Below, piece by piece: positions 1 to 5,059 of a stretch of DNA of 5,059 bases. How positions within the stretch are numbered: the first letter of the stretch is position 1; the number at the start of each line of letters is the position of its first letter. The notes under the pieces were generated by a model. It saw only the letters and a program-made list of their open reading frames with translations, was not told the DNA's origin and ran no database searches. The DNA is from Desulfobacteraceae bacterium (GTDB lineage Bacteria > Desulfobacterota > Desulfobacteria > Desulfobacterales > UBA11574). A program made the translations under genes and the position numbers. The stretch lies in contig JAOUGB010000222.1 in NCBI GenBank assembly GCA_029857875.1, positions 1 to 5,059 on the forward strand, read 5' to 3'.

Positions 1-133
1 GGAGAATAAAACCGGAGTTAAGGTTGTTATGGGGACACATGATTACCATTAACCTATTAGGAATACATGTTAACTCGATCACAGTTTCCGATACTTGAAG
101 CGCGTTGTGCAAACTTTTTCAAACCGCGATCGT

Positions 134-667
134 CTATCGCTCGATCCCGGTTCGCGCTTTAACCCCCCGGTTATAATAATGTTTGATTTCTTTTACATCA
201 CTGACCAGATCGGCCATTTCTAAAAACGCTTCAGGAGCACGACGACCGGTCAAAATAAATTCGACATTTTTCGGCCGTTCGTTAAGGAGTTCGATCACTT
301 CTTCGGTTGTAATCAAATCAAACCAGACTGCAACGTTGATTTCATCGAGAATAATGATGTCGTATTGATTAGAAAGCATCATTTCCCGCGCTCTTTTAAG
401 GCCTTGTTGTGCCTGGTCCATATGTTTTTGCGTTATTTCTTTTCGATGAACACACTCGACATCTCCATACTGCTCGATGGTGATACAAGAGTGATCGCGT
501 AGCGCTGTCAATTCACCATAGTGCTGGCCTTTCATGAACTGACCGATATAGGTTTTCATTCCATACCCTGCAGCTCGTATGGCCAAACCTATTGCTGCGG
601 TTGTTTTGCCCTTGCCGTCACCGGTATAAATTTGAATGTATCCCTGTTTGTCTTTCTTTTCTTTCAC
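134..667 (-). CDS. cobO: Cob(I)yrinic acid a,c-diamide / cob(I)alamin adenosyltransferase (CobO/BtuR/CobA type)
   Basis: A 177-residue ATP:corrinoid adenosyltransferase, which transfers the 5'-deoxyadenosyl group of ATP to Co(I) corrinoids in the cytoplasm to make the coenzyme B12 form. The P-loop YTGDGKGKTTAA is at 14-25, the Walker B-like DIIILDEIN lies mid-protein, and the family C-terminal block LTGRRAPEAFLEMADLVSD followed by KHYYNRGVKARTGIE is complete. The length is normal for the short CobO form. The start is GTG 667-665; it has no convincing Shine-Dalgarno sequence. Initiation probably depends on ribosomes finishing the preceding small gene, whose as-read stop overlaps this GTG and whose repaired-frame stop lies 12 bases upstream. 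No other cobalamin gene is in the window and I see no cobalamin riboswitch, so its link to the metal-cluster genes may be simple operon hitchhiking. Confidence 0.95.
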   Translation of the reverse strand: MKEKKDKQGYIQIYTGDGKGKTTAAIGLAIRAAGYGMKTYIGQFMKGQHYGELTALRDHSCITIEQYGDVECVHRKEITQKHMDQAQQGLKRAREMMLSNQYDIIILDEINVAVWFDLITTEEVIELLNERPKNVEFILTGRRAPEAFLEMADLVSDVKEIKHYYNRGVKARTGIER

Positions 668-909
668 GTTACACAGGTTTTATGCTGACTTTTTAGTTTT
701 CGTGACTTCTTCGAGTGATTCATTTTCGTCCAAGCCGTCCTTCCGTTTGTCCACAAACCAAATGGGACAAGACGTACGGAATTTACATATATTTCAGGGT
801 CACTGCATCTAAAGCATTCCTCGCACATATAGGTCGAATATTGTGAACATACATAACTGGTTTGTCTATCCGGATGATTATGGCATTTTTCCATTTCAGT
901 AAGTTTCAT
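664..909 (-). pseudogene. Small Cys-rich zinc-binding-like protein, probably disrupted by a one-base deletion near 787-789
   Basis: As read, this is an 81-residue frame ending in TGA at 666-664, which overlaps the GTG of cobO by the bases GTGA. Its first 41 residues look like a real metal-binding protein: Cys9-x2-His12, Cys21, Cys29-x2-Cys32 and Cys35, a pattern resembling a B-box or zinc ribbon, ending in CSDPEIY. After residue 41 the frame turns into cysteine-poor, basic, unfolded-looking sequence. The -1 frame continues instead with CKFRTSCPIWFVDKRK and an acidic tail, stopping at TAA 682-680. Restoring one T after the TAT codon (at the ATATAT run, 787-789) would give a 76-residue protein with two more cysteines. 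I recall similar short proteins ending in CKFR-x2-CPIWF beside such oxidoreductases in sulfate reducers, but could not check. The ribosome binding site is weak. A sequencing error or a natural frameshift are alternatives to true decay. Function unknown. Confidence 0.72.
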
Positions 910-933
910 TAACCGGTTTATTGAAAAGTGACG

Positions 934-2274
934 CTAAATCCTTTTTAAGAGCTGATTGGCTGCGGTCAGTGTCGGGTCCCAAGTCGGGCCGAAAGGCGGA
1001 GCATAGGCCAGATCTGTTTGGCAGTATGCTTCAACGGTCATCTGATTGTGCAAAGCGACGGCAGGAGCGTTAATCCTGTGTGCAACACCTTCTTTACCCA
1101 CCATCTGGATGCCTAAAAGACGTCCGGTTTTTGTATCACCGACCATATGAACATGAATCTTTGAAGCGCCGGGATGAGCATGGGCCCGGGACCGGGTTTT
1201 GATCGTCACTTCTACAGGGTCGAAACCAAAATGTTTGGCTTCGTCCATGGTCAATCCGGTTCGTGCCACTTCTAGATCGAATACTTTAAAAACCGCTGTT
1301 CCTGCGATACCTGGAAGCTCTATCAACTTTCCGCAAACATTATCCGCAACCGCCCAACCGGCCCGGTTGGCCCTTAAGGCCAAGGGTATCCATGTTTTTT
1401 CGTTCGTGACCACATGATACGCATCACAACAGTCGCCGGCGGCATAGATGTTTTCATTGGAAGTCTGAAGTTTTTTGTTCACGGCGATAGCGTTTTTTAC
1501 GCCGAGATCAAGACCTGCCTGTGCGGCCAGTTCACTGTTCGGTTTTATTCCAATGGCTGTCAGCACCATATCGGCCTCAAGTTCAAGATCCGAACACATA
1601 ACCTTTAACCGTTTATTTTCAACATCGATTTTTTCAATTGTGTGCCCCAGGTATAATTTTATTTGATGGGTTTCCACTTCATTTTTGACAACATCGGCCA
1701 GTTCTTTTTCCATCCACGGCAGAAACACCGGTCGGGGTTTGACCATATCGACGTCTATGGATCGGGCCCTGAGGGCCTCACACATTTCAAGGGCGATATA
1801 ACCCATACCGATGATAACGACTTTTTTGACATGATTGGATTTAATATATGCTTTTATTTTTCTCCCGTCATCCAGACTTTTTAGGGCCATCACCCCCGGA
1901 AGATCAAAACCCTTAAGATCCGGAATGATCGGAGAGCCTCCGGTTGCAATCAGTAAGTTATCATAGGAAACGTCAAAGGCTTTGCCGTGCAAAGATGTTC
2001 CGGAAACAGTCCTGCCGACCGGATCAATGGATTCAACACAATGCCCGGTTAACAGATTGATGTCTTGTTTTTCCCTGAATACATGGGCCTGTCGAACCAC
2101 AAGGTCCTCGATTTCTCTTTCCGGATCCGCAATATTATACGGCATACCGCAAGCGCTGTAGGAAACATCCATGGTTTTTTCCAGCACCGTAATGTCGAGA
2201 TCGGGATTATTTCGCTTTGCCCTGCTGGCAGCACTCATACCGGCTGCATCACCGCCGATAATTACAAACTTCAT
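934..2274 (-). CDS. FAD-dependent pyridine nucleotide-disulfide oxidoreductase, CoA-disulfide reductase / NAD(P)H polysulfide reductase-like
   Basis: A 446-residue flavoprotein of the single-cysteine branch of the disulfide reductase superfamily. The FAD-binding motif GGDAAGMSAA (7-16) lies at the N-terminus. The redox Cys42 sits in SYSACGMPYNI, the position of the active-site Cys in CoA-disulfide reductases and NADH oxidases. The NAD(P)-binding motif GMGYIALE (156-163) has Ala in place of the usual third Gly. The second FAD motif is IYAAGDC with Asp281. The C-terminal dimerisation domain ends with DLAYAPPFGPTWDP (421-434), whose Tyr424 matches the Tyr of CoA-disulfide reductases. No rhodanese domain is fused, and the length is that of the short form. 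Lys179 lies where NADH-preferring enzymes often carry Glu, which hints weakly at NADPH. It could reduce CoA disulfide, CoA persulfide or polysulfide, or O2; sequence alone does not separate these. AGAGGG lies just upstream of the ATG, after a 108-base gap holding a candidate promoter/operator. Confidence 0.9.
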   Translation of the reverse strand: MKFVIIGGDAAGMSAASRAKRNNPDLDITVLEKTMDVSYSACGMPYNIADPEREIEDLVVRQAHVFREKQDINLLTGHCVESIDPVGRTVSGTSLHGKAFDVSYDNLLIATGGSPIIPDLKGFDLPGVMALKSLDDGRKIKAYIKSNHVKKVVIIGMGYIALEMCEALRARSIDVDMVKPRPVFLPWMEKELADVVKNEVETHQIKLYLGHTIEKIDVENKRLKVMCSDLELEADMVLTAIGIKPNSELAAQAGLDLGVKNAIAVNKKLQTSNENIYAAGDCCDAYHVVTNEKTWIPLALRANRAGWAVADNVCGKLIELPGIAGTAVFKVFDLEVARTGLTMDEAKHFGFDPVEVTIKTRSRAHAHPGASKIHVHMVGDTKTGRLLGIQMVGKEGVAHRINAPAVALHNQMTVEAYCQTDLAYAPPFGPTWDPTLTAANQLLKRI

Positions 2275-2313
2275 AAAACCCTCTTAATTGGAAATGGTTG
2301 CTTCGAATTGACA

Positions 2314-2342
2314 TTGATAATTACGTTTATTTTAATTATCAA
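2314..2342 (-). promoter_or_regulatory. Perfect 10-base inverted repeat (N9 spacer) coinciding with -35/-10 elements: candidate promoter-operator for the oxidoreductase gene
   Basis: The arms TTGATAATTA (2314-2323) and TAATTATCAA (2333-2342) are perfect inverted copies separated by 9 bases. Read on either strand, the 29 bases are TTGATA, 17 bases, TATCAA, which is a plausible sigma70 promoter with ideal spacing (5/6 and 4/6 matches). On the minus strand it would start transcription about 35 bases before the ATG at 2274. A further copy of AATTATC at 2349-2355 continues the pattern 15 bases away. The arm ends TTGAT and ATCAA are FNR half-sites but are spaced too widely for a normal FNR box. It is not a terminator: the stem is all A/T but one pair and no T tract follows. 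Confidence 0.45.
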
Positions 2343-2382
2343 GATAGCAATTATCCAACACTCTATTCAACCATTTATTTTT

Positions 2383-2742
2383 TTACCATTGACCTTCAAC
2401 ATTTGCCTTCTCGGCAAAAGATACTTTTCCTTCATTAAATGCCTTTACGGCATCTTCAACGGTGCCTTCAATATCGTTGGCCACCCGTATTTTTGCAGCT
2501 TCCAGGGTCATAAACGCTTTAGGTCCGCAATAACCGGTCAAAAGAACCTCTGCACTTTTGTCACTTACCATTGAGGCTGCCTGAATACCGGCGCCTTTGA
2601 GCGCATTTGCATTTTCTTTGTTGTCCAGTACTTCAAATTCAAAGGTTTCCGTGTCCACAATGAGAATATAGGCAGCCCGTCCAAAGCGAGGATCGACCTG
2701 TGAATCAAGGTTGGTTCCCTGAGATGTAACAGCTATTTTCAT
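2383..2742 (-). CDS. NifX/orange-protein-like Fe-Mo cluster-binding family protein
   Basis: A 119-residue single-domain NifX-family protein, more canonical than its upstream neighbour. It has the N-terminal strand MKIAVTS, the loop SQVDPRFGRAAYILIVD (14-30), GAGIQAA (50-56), and the segment LLTGYCGPKAF with Cys72, the only cysteine in the protein. Its length and single-domain form match the roughly 12-kDa orange protein of Desulfovibrio, whose relatives bind a Mo-Cu-sulfide cluster non-covalently. The resemblance is from memory and is not a search result. The ATG start is supported by AGAGGA at 2757-2752, 9 bases upstream. It follows the other NifX-like gene after a 75-base gap without a terminator-like hairpin, so co-transcription is likely. 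It is followed by a 108-base gap containing a palindromic promoter-like element. Its identity as an orange protein, rather than a generic NifX-like carrier, is unproven. Confidence 0.87.
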   Translation of the reverse strand: MKIAVTSQGTNLDSQVDPRFGRAAYILIVDTETFEFEVLDNKENANALKGAGIQAASMVSDKSAEVLLTGYCGPKAFMTLEAAKIRVANDIEGTVEDAVKAFNEGKVSFAEKANVEGQW

Positions 2743-2751
2743 TATTCCATG

Positions 2752-2757
2752 TCCTCT
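2752..2757 (-). promoter_or_regulatory. Ribosome binding site of the second NifX-like gene
   Basis: AGAGGA on the minus strand lies 9 bases before the ATG at 2742. An out-of-frame ATG at 2750-2748 sits between it and the start and would encode only Met-Glu before a stop; its spacing from the site is too short to compete. Confidence 0.65.
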
Positions 2758-2817
2758 TGTTTTTTTATGTTATAAGGGTCGACGAAGATGAAATAAATAC
2801 AAATTAATAATACCTGG

Positions 2818-3204
2818 TTACATTCCACCTTGTCCGCCGCCACAAACCTGATCATCTGAAATTATCGGCAGCTTGCCTGCGATAAGGTCTTCCACCACCG
2901 GCCTGATTTCAGGACGTGTGACATCGTGATATACATCGATGCCCACCTGTCTAAATCCCATCAGAGGACGCATACCGATACCGCCTACTATTAAGGCGTT
3001 TACATTGTACTGGCCAAGTAGATTGACAGGGACCATACATCCCCCCTGAACATGTTCCCGGTTCGGTATCGTTGAGACTTCTTTAATTTCTCCGTCTTCC
3101 ACATCCACAATAGTAAACACATCGCAGTGACCAAAATGCCCAGATCTTTGACCATCAAGTCCGCCTTTATCTACAGACGGAATAGCAATTCTTCCATTTT
3201 TCAT
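2818..3204 (-). CDS. NifX-family (dinitrogenase Fe-Mo cofactor biosynthesis domain) protein with C-terminal Cys-Gly tail
   Basis: A 128-residue protein that is almost entirely one NifX/NafY-type cluster-binding domain (PF02579/COG1433 type). Visible family features are the N-terminal strand RIAIPS, the segment SGHFGHCDVFTIVD (21-34) in the place where relatives have a DPRFGR-like loop, the glycine-rich IVGGIGMRPL (72-81), and the C-terminal helix before a CGGGQGGM tail. Cysteines 27, 56 and 121 and His23, 26 and 51 are candidate metal-cluster contacts. The frame remains open upstream to 3225, but I place the start at ATG 3204-3202: the strong AAGGAGG at 3220-3214 is 9 bases before it, and an in-frame ATG at 3213 directly abuts that site. 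The gene lies 45 bases after the second ATPase. In this setting it is probably a carrier or acceptor of a metal-sulfur cluster loaded by the ATPases. There is no sign of nitrogenase structural genes, so a nitrogen-fixation role should not be assumed. Confidence 0.85.
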   Translation of the reverse strand: MKNGRIAIPSVDKGGLDGQRSGHFGHCDVFTIVDVEDGEIKEVSTIPNREHVQGGCMVPVNLLGQYNVNALIVGGIGMRPLMGFRQVGIDVYHDVTRPEIRPVVEDLIAGKLPIISDDQVCGGGQGGM

Positions 3205-3213
3205 TTCAAACAT

Positions 3214-3220
3214 CCTCCTT
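3214..3220 (-). promoter_or_regulatory. Strong ribosome binding site deciding the start of the first NifX-like gene
   Basis: A full AAGGAGG lies 9 bases before ATG 3204-3202 and directly abuts an in-frame ATG at 3213. It therefore selects the 3204 start and shortens the open frame (which reaches 3225) by seven residues. It is the strongest ribosome binding site in the window. Confidence 0.8.
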
Positions 3221-3249
3221 ATCAATAAATTTTAAATTACATTTTGCTT

Positions 3250-4116
3250 TTAAAGCACCAGTTGGTTTTTAATATTTCGCCAAATTTCACTGATGCAACT
3301 TCGAATCTTTGAGTTTCCTACATATTCCAGGACGGTTTGTCCCTGGACCATGGATTTTGTAAAAACAGGATCAAACGGAACCCGTCCCACGATCGTCATG
3401 TTATTTTCTTTTGCCAGTTTTTCGATAGCCTCTGTTTGGTCAAAATTCAGATCGAACTTGTTGACACACACCATCCCCGGGACCTTAAAATGAGCGGCCA
3501 GTTGTGCCACTCTCTCCATATCGTGTAATCCGGAAACCGTCGGCTCGGTAACGATAAGTACGGCTGAAGTGCCACCCACAGAAGCGATAACCGGACATCC
3601 CACACCCGGTGGTCCGTCTGTGATCAGCAGGTCCAATTTGTTTTTTTCGGCGAGTTTTTTGGCCTCCTGCCGGACAATGGTCACCAGTTTGCCGGAGTTT
3701 TCTTCAGCAATACCCAATCTGGCATGGACCATTGGACCAAAACGGGTATTCGAGATAAACCACTCCCCACAGGTTTTTATGGGGAAGTCGATGGCCTCTT
3801 CCGGACAAAAATCAACACAGACACCGCAGCCCTCACATTCAATGAGATCAACTTTAAACGCTTCGCTAATGGCATCCCATCTGCACAGATCCCTGCACAA
3901 GCCACACTCGATGCATCTTTCCGTATCAATAACGGCGGTTCCCCCCCCTTGAAAATCGTGCCTTTCTTTTATATCGGGGTCCATGAGCAGATGAAGATCG
4001 GCGGCATCCACATCCGCATCACAAAGGACTTTGTTTTCAGCCAATGATGCAAAGGCCGCCATCAGGCTGGTTTTGCCGGTACCACCTTTGCCGCTTATCA
4101 CCACCAACTCTTTCAC
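3250..4116 (-). CDS. MinD-superfamily P-loop ATPase with inserted 2x[4Fe-4S] ferredoxin domain (second of a tandem pair)
   Basis: A 288-residue paralogue of the preceding gene product with the same domain order. The deviant Walker A SGKGGTGKTS is at 8-17 (Lys10, Lys15), DADVDAADLHLL at 33-44, and DGPPGVGCP starts at Asp167. The inserted ferredoxin has Cys68, 71, 74, 78 and Cys94, 97, 100, 104. As in its neighbour, the first motif ends in Cys-Arg and the second in Cys-Pro. Extra cysteines occur at 116 and 174; the latter is the position that is also Cys in the neighbour's switch II. The start is GTG (4116-4114), chosen because AAGGGAGA at 4133-4126 sits 9 bases upstream and because the P-loop must be near the N-terminus. 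This ribosome binding site overlaps the TAA stop of the upstream gene. The two paralogues differ clearly outside the motifs, which suggests a heterodimer rather than a recent duplication. Orange-protein (orp) clusters of sulfate reducers contain a comparable pair. Confidence 0.92.
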   Translation of the reverse strand: MKELVVISGKGGTGKTSLMAAFASLAENKVLCDADVDAADLHLLMDPDIKERHDFQGGGTAVIDTERCIECGLCRDLCRWDAISEAFKVDLIECEGCGVCVDFCPEEAIDFPIKTCGEWFISNTRFGPMVHARLGIAEENSGKLVTIVRQEAKKLAEKNKLDLLITDGPPGVGCPVIASVGGTSAVLIVTEPTVSGLHDMERVAQLAAHFKVPGMVCVNKFDLNFDQTEAIEKLAKENNMTIVGRVPFDPVFTKSMVQGQTVLEYVGNSKIRSCISEIWRNIKNQLVL

Positions 4117-4125
4117 AGAATTTTA

Positions 4126-4133
4126 TCTCCCTT
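4126..4133 (-). promoter_or_regulatory. Ribosome binding site of the second ATPase gene, overlapping the upstream stop codon
   Basis: AAGGGAGA on the minus strand begins inside the TAA stop (4134-4132) of the first ATPase gene and ends 9 bases before the GTG start at 4116. This arrangement favours translational coupling and balanced production of the two ATPases. Confidence 0.65.
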
Positions 4134-4968
4134 ATCCAACTATTTTTTGAATGTCCAAATATAATTTCCTGAATCCTTCTTCCCACCCCGGCATTTCCTC
4201 AACAATAAGTTTGCCCCTTGAATATGCCTCTGCGATGCGTCGATCAAAGGGAATCTCCATCAAAATGGGCAGGTTTTCCATCTTGGCATATGTTCGAACA
4301 CCATCGTCACCGATATCTGAACGATTAATGATCAGACCCCTTGGAATTTCAAGAAGTTTTACTACTTCGACAGCCAGTTTAAGGTCATGCAGGCCAAAAG
4401 GCGTCGGCTCGGTTACCATCAAGACAAAATCGGCTCCCTTCATGGCGGCGATGACGGGGCATGAAGTTCCAGGAGGTGCATCGATGATAGTGAGCTGATC
4501 AGATAGTGTATGAGATCGAACTTCTCTGATGAGAGGCGGCGACATGGCTTCACCGACTCTCAACCGTCCGTGTGCAAAAGCAAGACTATTCCTGTGGCCG
4601 ATTTCAATTACACCCAATTCACGACCGGTTTCGGTGATGGCTTTTTCCGGGCAAACTTCCATACAACCACCGCAACTATGGCAAAGTTCAGGGAATGTGA
4701 GAACGGTTTCCTTAATTACAGCGATGGCTTTGAAACGACATATTTCTGCACATTTTTTGCAGAAATTACATTTTTCTTCGTCAATTTGCGGGACCGGCGT
4801 ATAAACTTTTTTGTTCAGCTCAATAACAGGATTGATAAAGAGATGAGCATTGGGTTCCTCAACATCACAGTCCAAAAGTTGTACATCCGACCCTATAGAA
4901 ACGGCCAGGTTGGTGGCCACCGTTGTCTTTCCCGTACCGCCTTTTCCGCTTGCAACACTGATAATCAT
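4132..4968 (-). CDS. MinD-superfamily P-loop ATPase with inserted 2x[4Fe-4S] ferredoxin domain (first of a tandem pair)
   Basis: A 278-residue cytoplasmic ATPase of the family described as MinD superfamily with an inserted ferredoxin domain (COG1149 type). The deviant Walker A SGKGGTGKTT is at residues 7-16, with signature Lys9 and Lys14. The switch I-like segment DCDVEEPNAHLF spans 33-44, and the switch II-like DAPPGTSCP starts at Asp163. Between them lie two ferredoxin motifs: Cys67, 70, 73, 77 and Cys96, 99, 102, 106. The first lacks the usual Pro after its last Cys (it has Arg), while the second has CP. The ATG start is supported by AAAGGA at 4984-4979, 10 bases upstream. The stop codon overlaps the ribosome binding site of the next gene, which is 15 bases downstream, so the pair is probably translationally coupled. 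Such proteins are thought to couple ATP hydrolysis to Fe-S or metal-cluster handling or electron transfer. That role, and dimerisation with the next gene product, is inferred. The family call is very secure; the specific function is not known. Confidence 0.93.
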   Translation of the reverse strand: MIISVASGKGGTGKTTVATNLAVSIGSDVQLLDCDVEEPNAHLFINPVIELNKKVYTPVPQIDEEKCNFCKKCAEICRFKAIAVIKETVLTFPELCHSCGGCMEVCPEKAITETGRELGVIEIGHRNSLAFAHGRLRVGEAMSPPLIREVRSHTLSDQLTIIDAPPGTSCPVIAAMKGADFVLMVTEPTPFGLHDLKLAVEVVKLLEIPRGLIINRSDIGDDGVRTYAKMENLPILMEIPFDRRIAEAYSRGKLIVEEMPGWEEGFRKLYLDIQKIVG

Positions 4969-4978
4969 ACGATGATTT

Positions 4979-4984
4979 TCCTTT
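4979..4984 (-). promoter_or_regulatory. Ribosome binding site of the first ATPase gene
   Basis: AAAGGA on the minus strand lies 10 bases before the ATG at 4968 and supports that start. No alternative in-frame start is needed, because the P-loop begins at residue 7. Confidence 0.6.
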
Positions 4985-5004
4985 GAATTATGAACTTATG
5001 CTCA

Positions 5005-5032
5005 AAAATAAAACAACATACTTCCCTGTCAA
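5005..5032 (-). promoter_or_regulatory. Sigma70-like promoter for the ATPase-led cluster
   Basis: Reading the minus strand, TTGACA (5032-5027, perfect -35) is followed after 16 bases by TATTTT (5010-5005, 4 of 6 matches to the -10). Transcription would begin near 4998, giving a leader of about 30 bases before the ATG at 4968. No -24/-12 (GG-N10-GC) sigma54 element is seen in this region. The window ends 27 bases further upstream, so an earlier gene or promoter cannot be excluded. Confidence 0.5.
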
Positions 5033-5058
5033 GTAGTTTAGGTGCTTAAATGTAGTTT
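5033..5058 (-). repeat. Direct repeat AAACTAC x2 abutting the -35 box
   Basis: On the minus strand the heptamer AAACTAC occurs at 5058-5052 and again at 5039-5033, 19 bases apart start to start. The second copy touches the TTGACA -35 hexamer. The spacing is close to two helical turns, as expected for a tandem activator site, but two short AT-rich copies can arise by chance. Confidence 0.3.
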
Positions 5059-5059
5059 T

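Noticed and set aside
1..49. Minus-strand ATG at 49-47 that stays open to the window edge, possibly the start of a next gene
   Set aside because: Only 16 codons are visible, no convincing ribosome binding site precedes it, and nothing is recognisable.
50..133. Possible terminator after cobO
   Set aside because: I found no GC-rich hairpin followed by a T tract on the minus strand; where the transcript ends is not visible.
2314..2342. Rho-independent terminator reading of the inverted repeat
   Set aside because: The stem is nearly all A/T and no T run follows on either strand, so promoter or operator use is more plausible.
2065..2574. A 169-codon open frame on the plus strand across the oxidoreductase start, the gap and part of the NifX-like gene
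   Set aside because: It is antisense to two well-supported genes and has no family motifs; its translation looks like reverse-frame composition.
2742..2750. Two-codon mini-ORF ATG-GAA-TAA overlapping the start of the NifX-like gene (ATGGAATAATG)
   Set aside because: Its ATG is only one base from the ribosome binding site, too close to be used efficiently; probably chance.
2383..3204. Assignment of the two NifX-like genes to nitrogen fixation
   Set aside because: There are no nifH, nifD, nifK, nifB or nifE genes in the window, and this domain is common in non-diazotrophic anaerobes.
4510..4986. A 158-codon plus-strand open frame opposite the first ATPase gene
   Set aside because: It lies almost entirely antisense to clear ferredoxin and P-loop coding sequence and carries no recognisable motif.
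1..5059. CRISPR arrays, insertion sequences, tRNA or rRNA genes
   Set aside because: No regularly spaced repeats, transposase motifs, terminal inverted repeats flanking a gene, or RNA-gene signatures were seen.

Overview
The window reads as one single-strand gene cluster. All seven recognisable genes lie on the minus strand and are transcribed from about position 5000 down to 134. The gene content suggests a strictly anaerobic bacterium, most probably a sulfate reducer or related Desulfobacterota: two MinD-type ATPases with inserted ferredoxin domains, two NifX/orange-protein-like metallocluster carriers, a CoA-disulfide-reductase-type flavoprotein and a corrinoid adenosyltransferase. That placement is inferred from gene families and was not tested by a search.

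Layout in the direction of transcription: (1) 5059-4969, an upstream region with a sigma70-like promoter and a short direct repeat; (2) 4968-4132 and 4116-3250, tandem paralogous P-loop ATPases, each carrying two [4Fe-4S] motifs inside the ATPase fold; (3) 3204-2818 and 2742-2383, two different small NifX-family proteins; (4) 2382-2275, the longest gap (108 bases), AT-rich, with a perfect 10-base inverted repeat that also spells a promoter; (5) 2274-934, a single-cysteine pyridine-nucleotide-disulfide oxidoreductase; (6) 909-664, a small Cys-rich gene that appears broken by a one-base deletion; (7) 667-134, cobO/btuR; (8) 133-1, a tail with no supported feature. No stretch longer than 300 bases lacks a gene.

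The first four genes resemble the orange-protein (orp) type cluster known from Desulfovibrio, in which ferredoxin-containing MinD-like ATPases occur with a small protein that binds a Mo-Cu-sulfide cluster. The ATPases would be the energy- and electron-dependent loading machinery, and the NifX-like proteins the carriers of a metal-sulfur cluster. The flavoprotein could supply thiol, persulfide or redox balance. CobO makes adenosylcobalamin and may be present only by operon association. The palindrome at 2314-2342 divides the cluster into a front half (ATPases and carriers) and a rear half (flavoprotein, Cys-rich protein, cobO) that may be separately controlled. The metal cluster and the cellular target cannot be read from this sequence.
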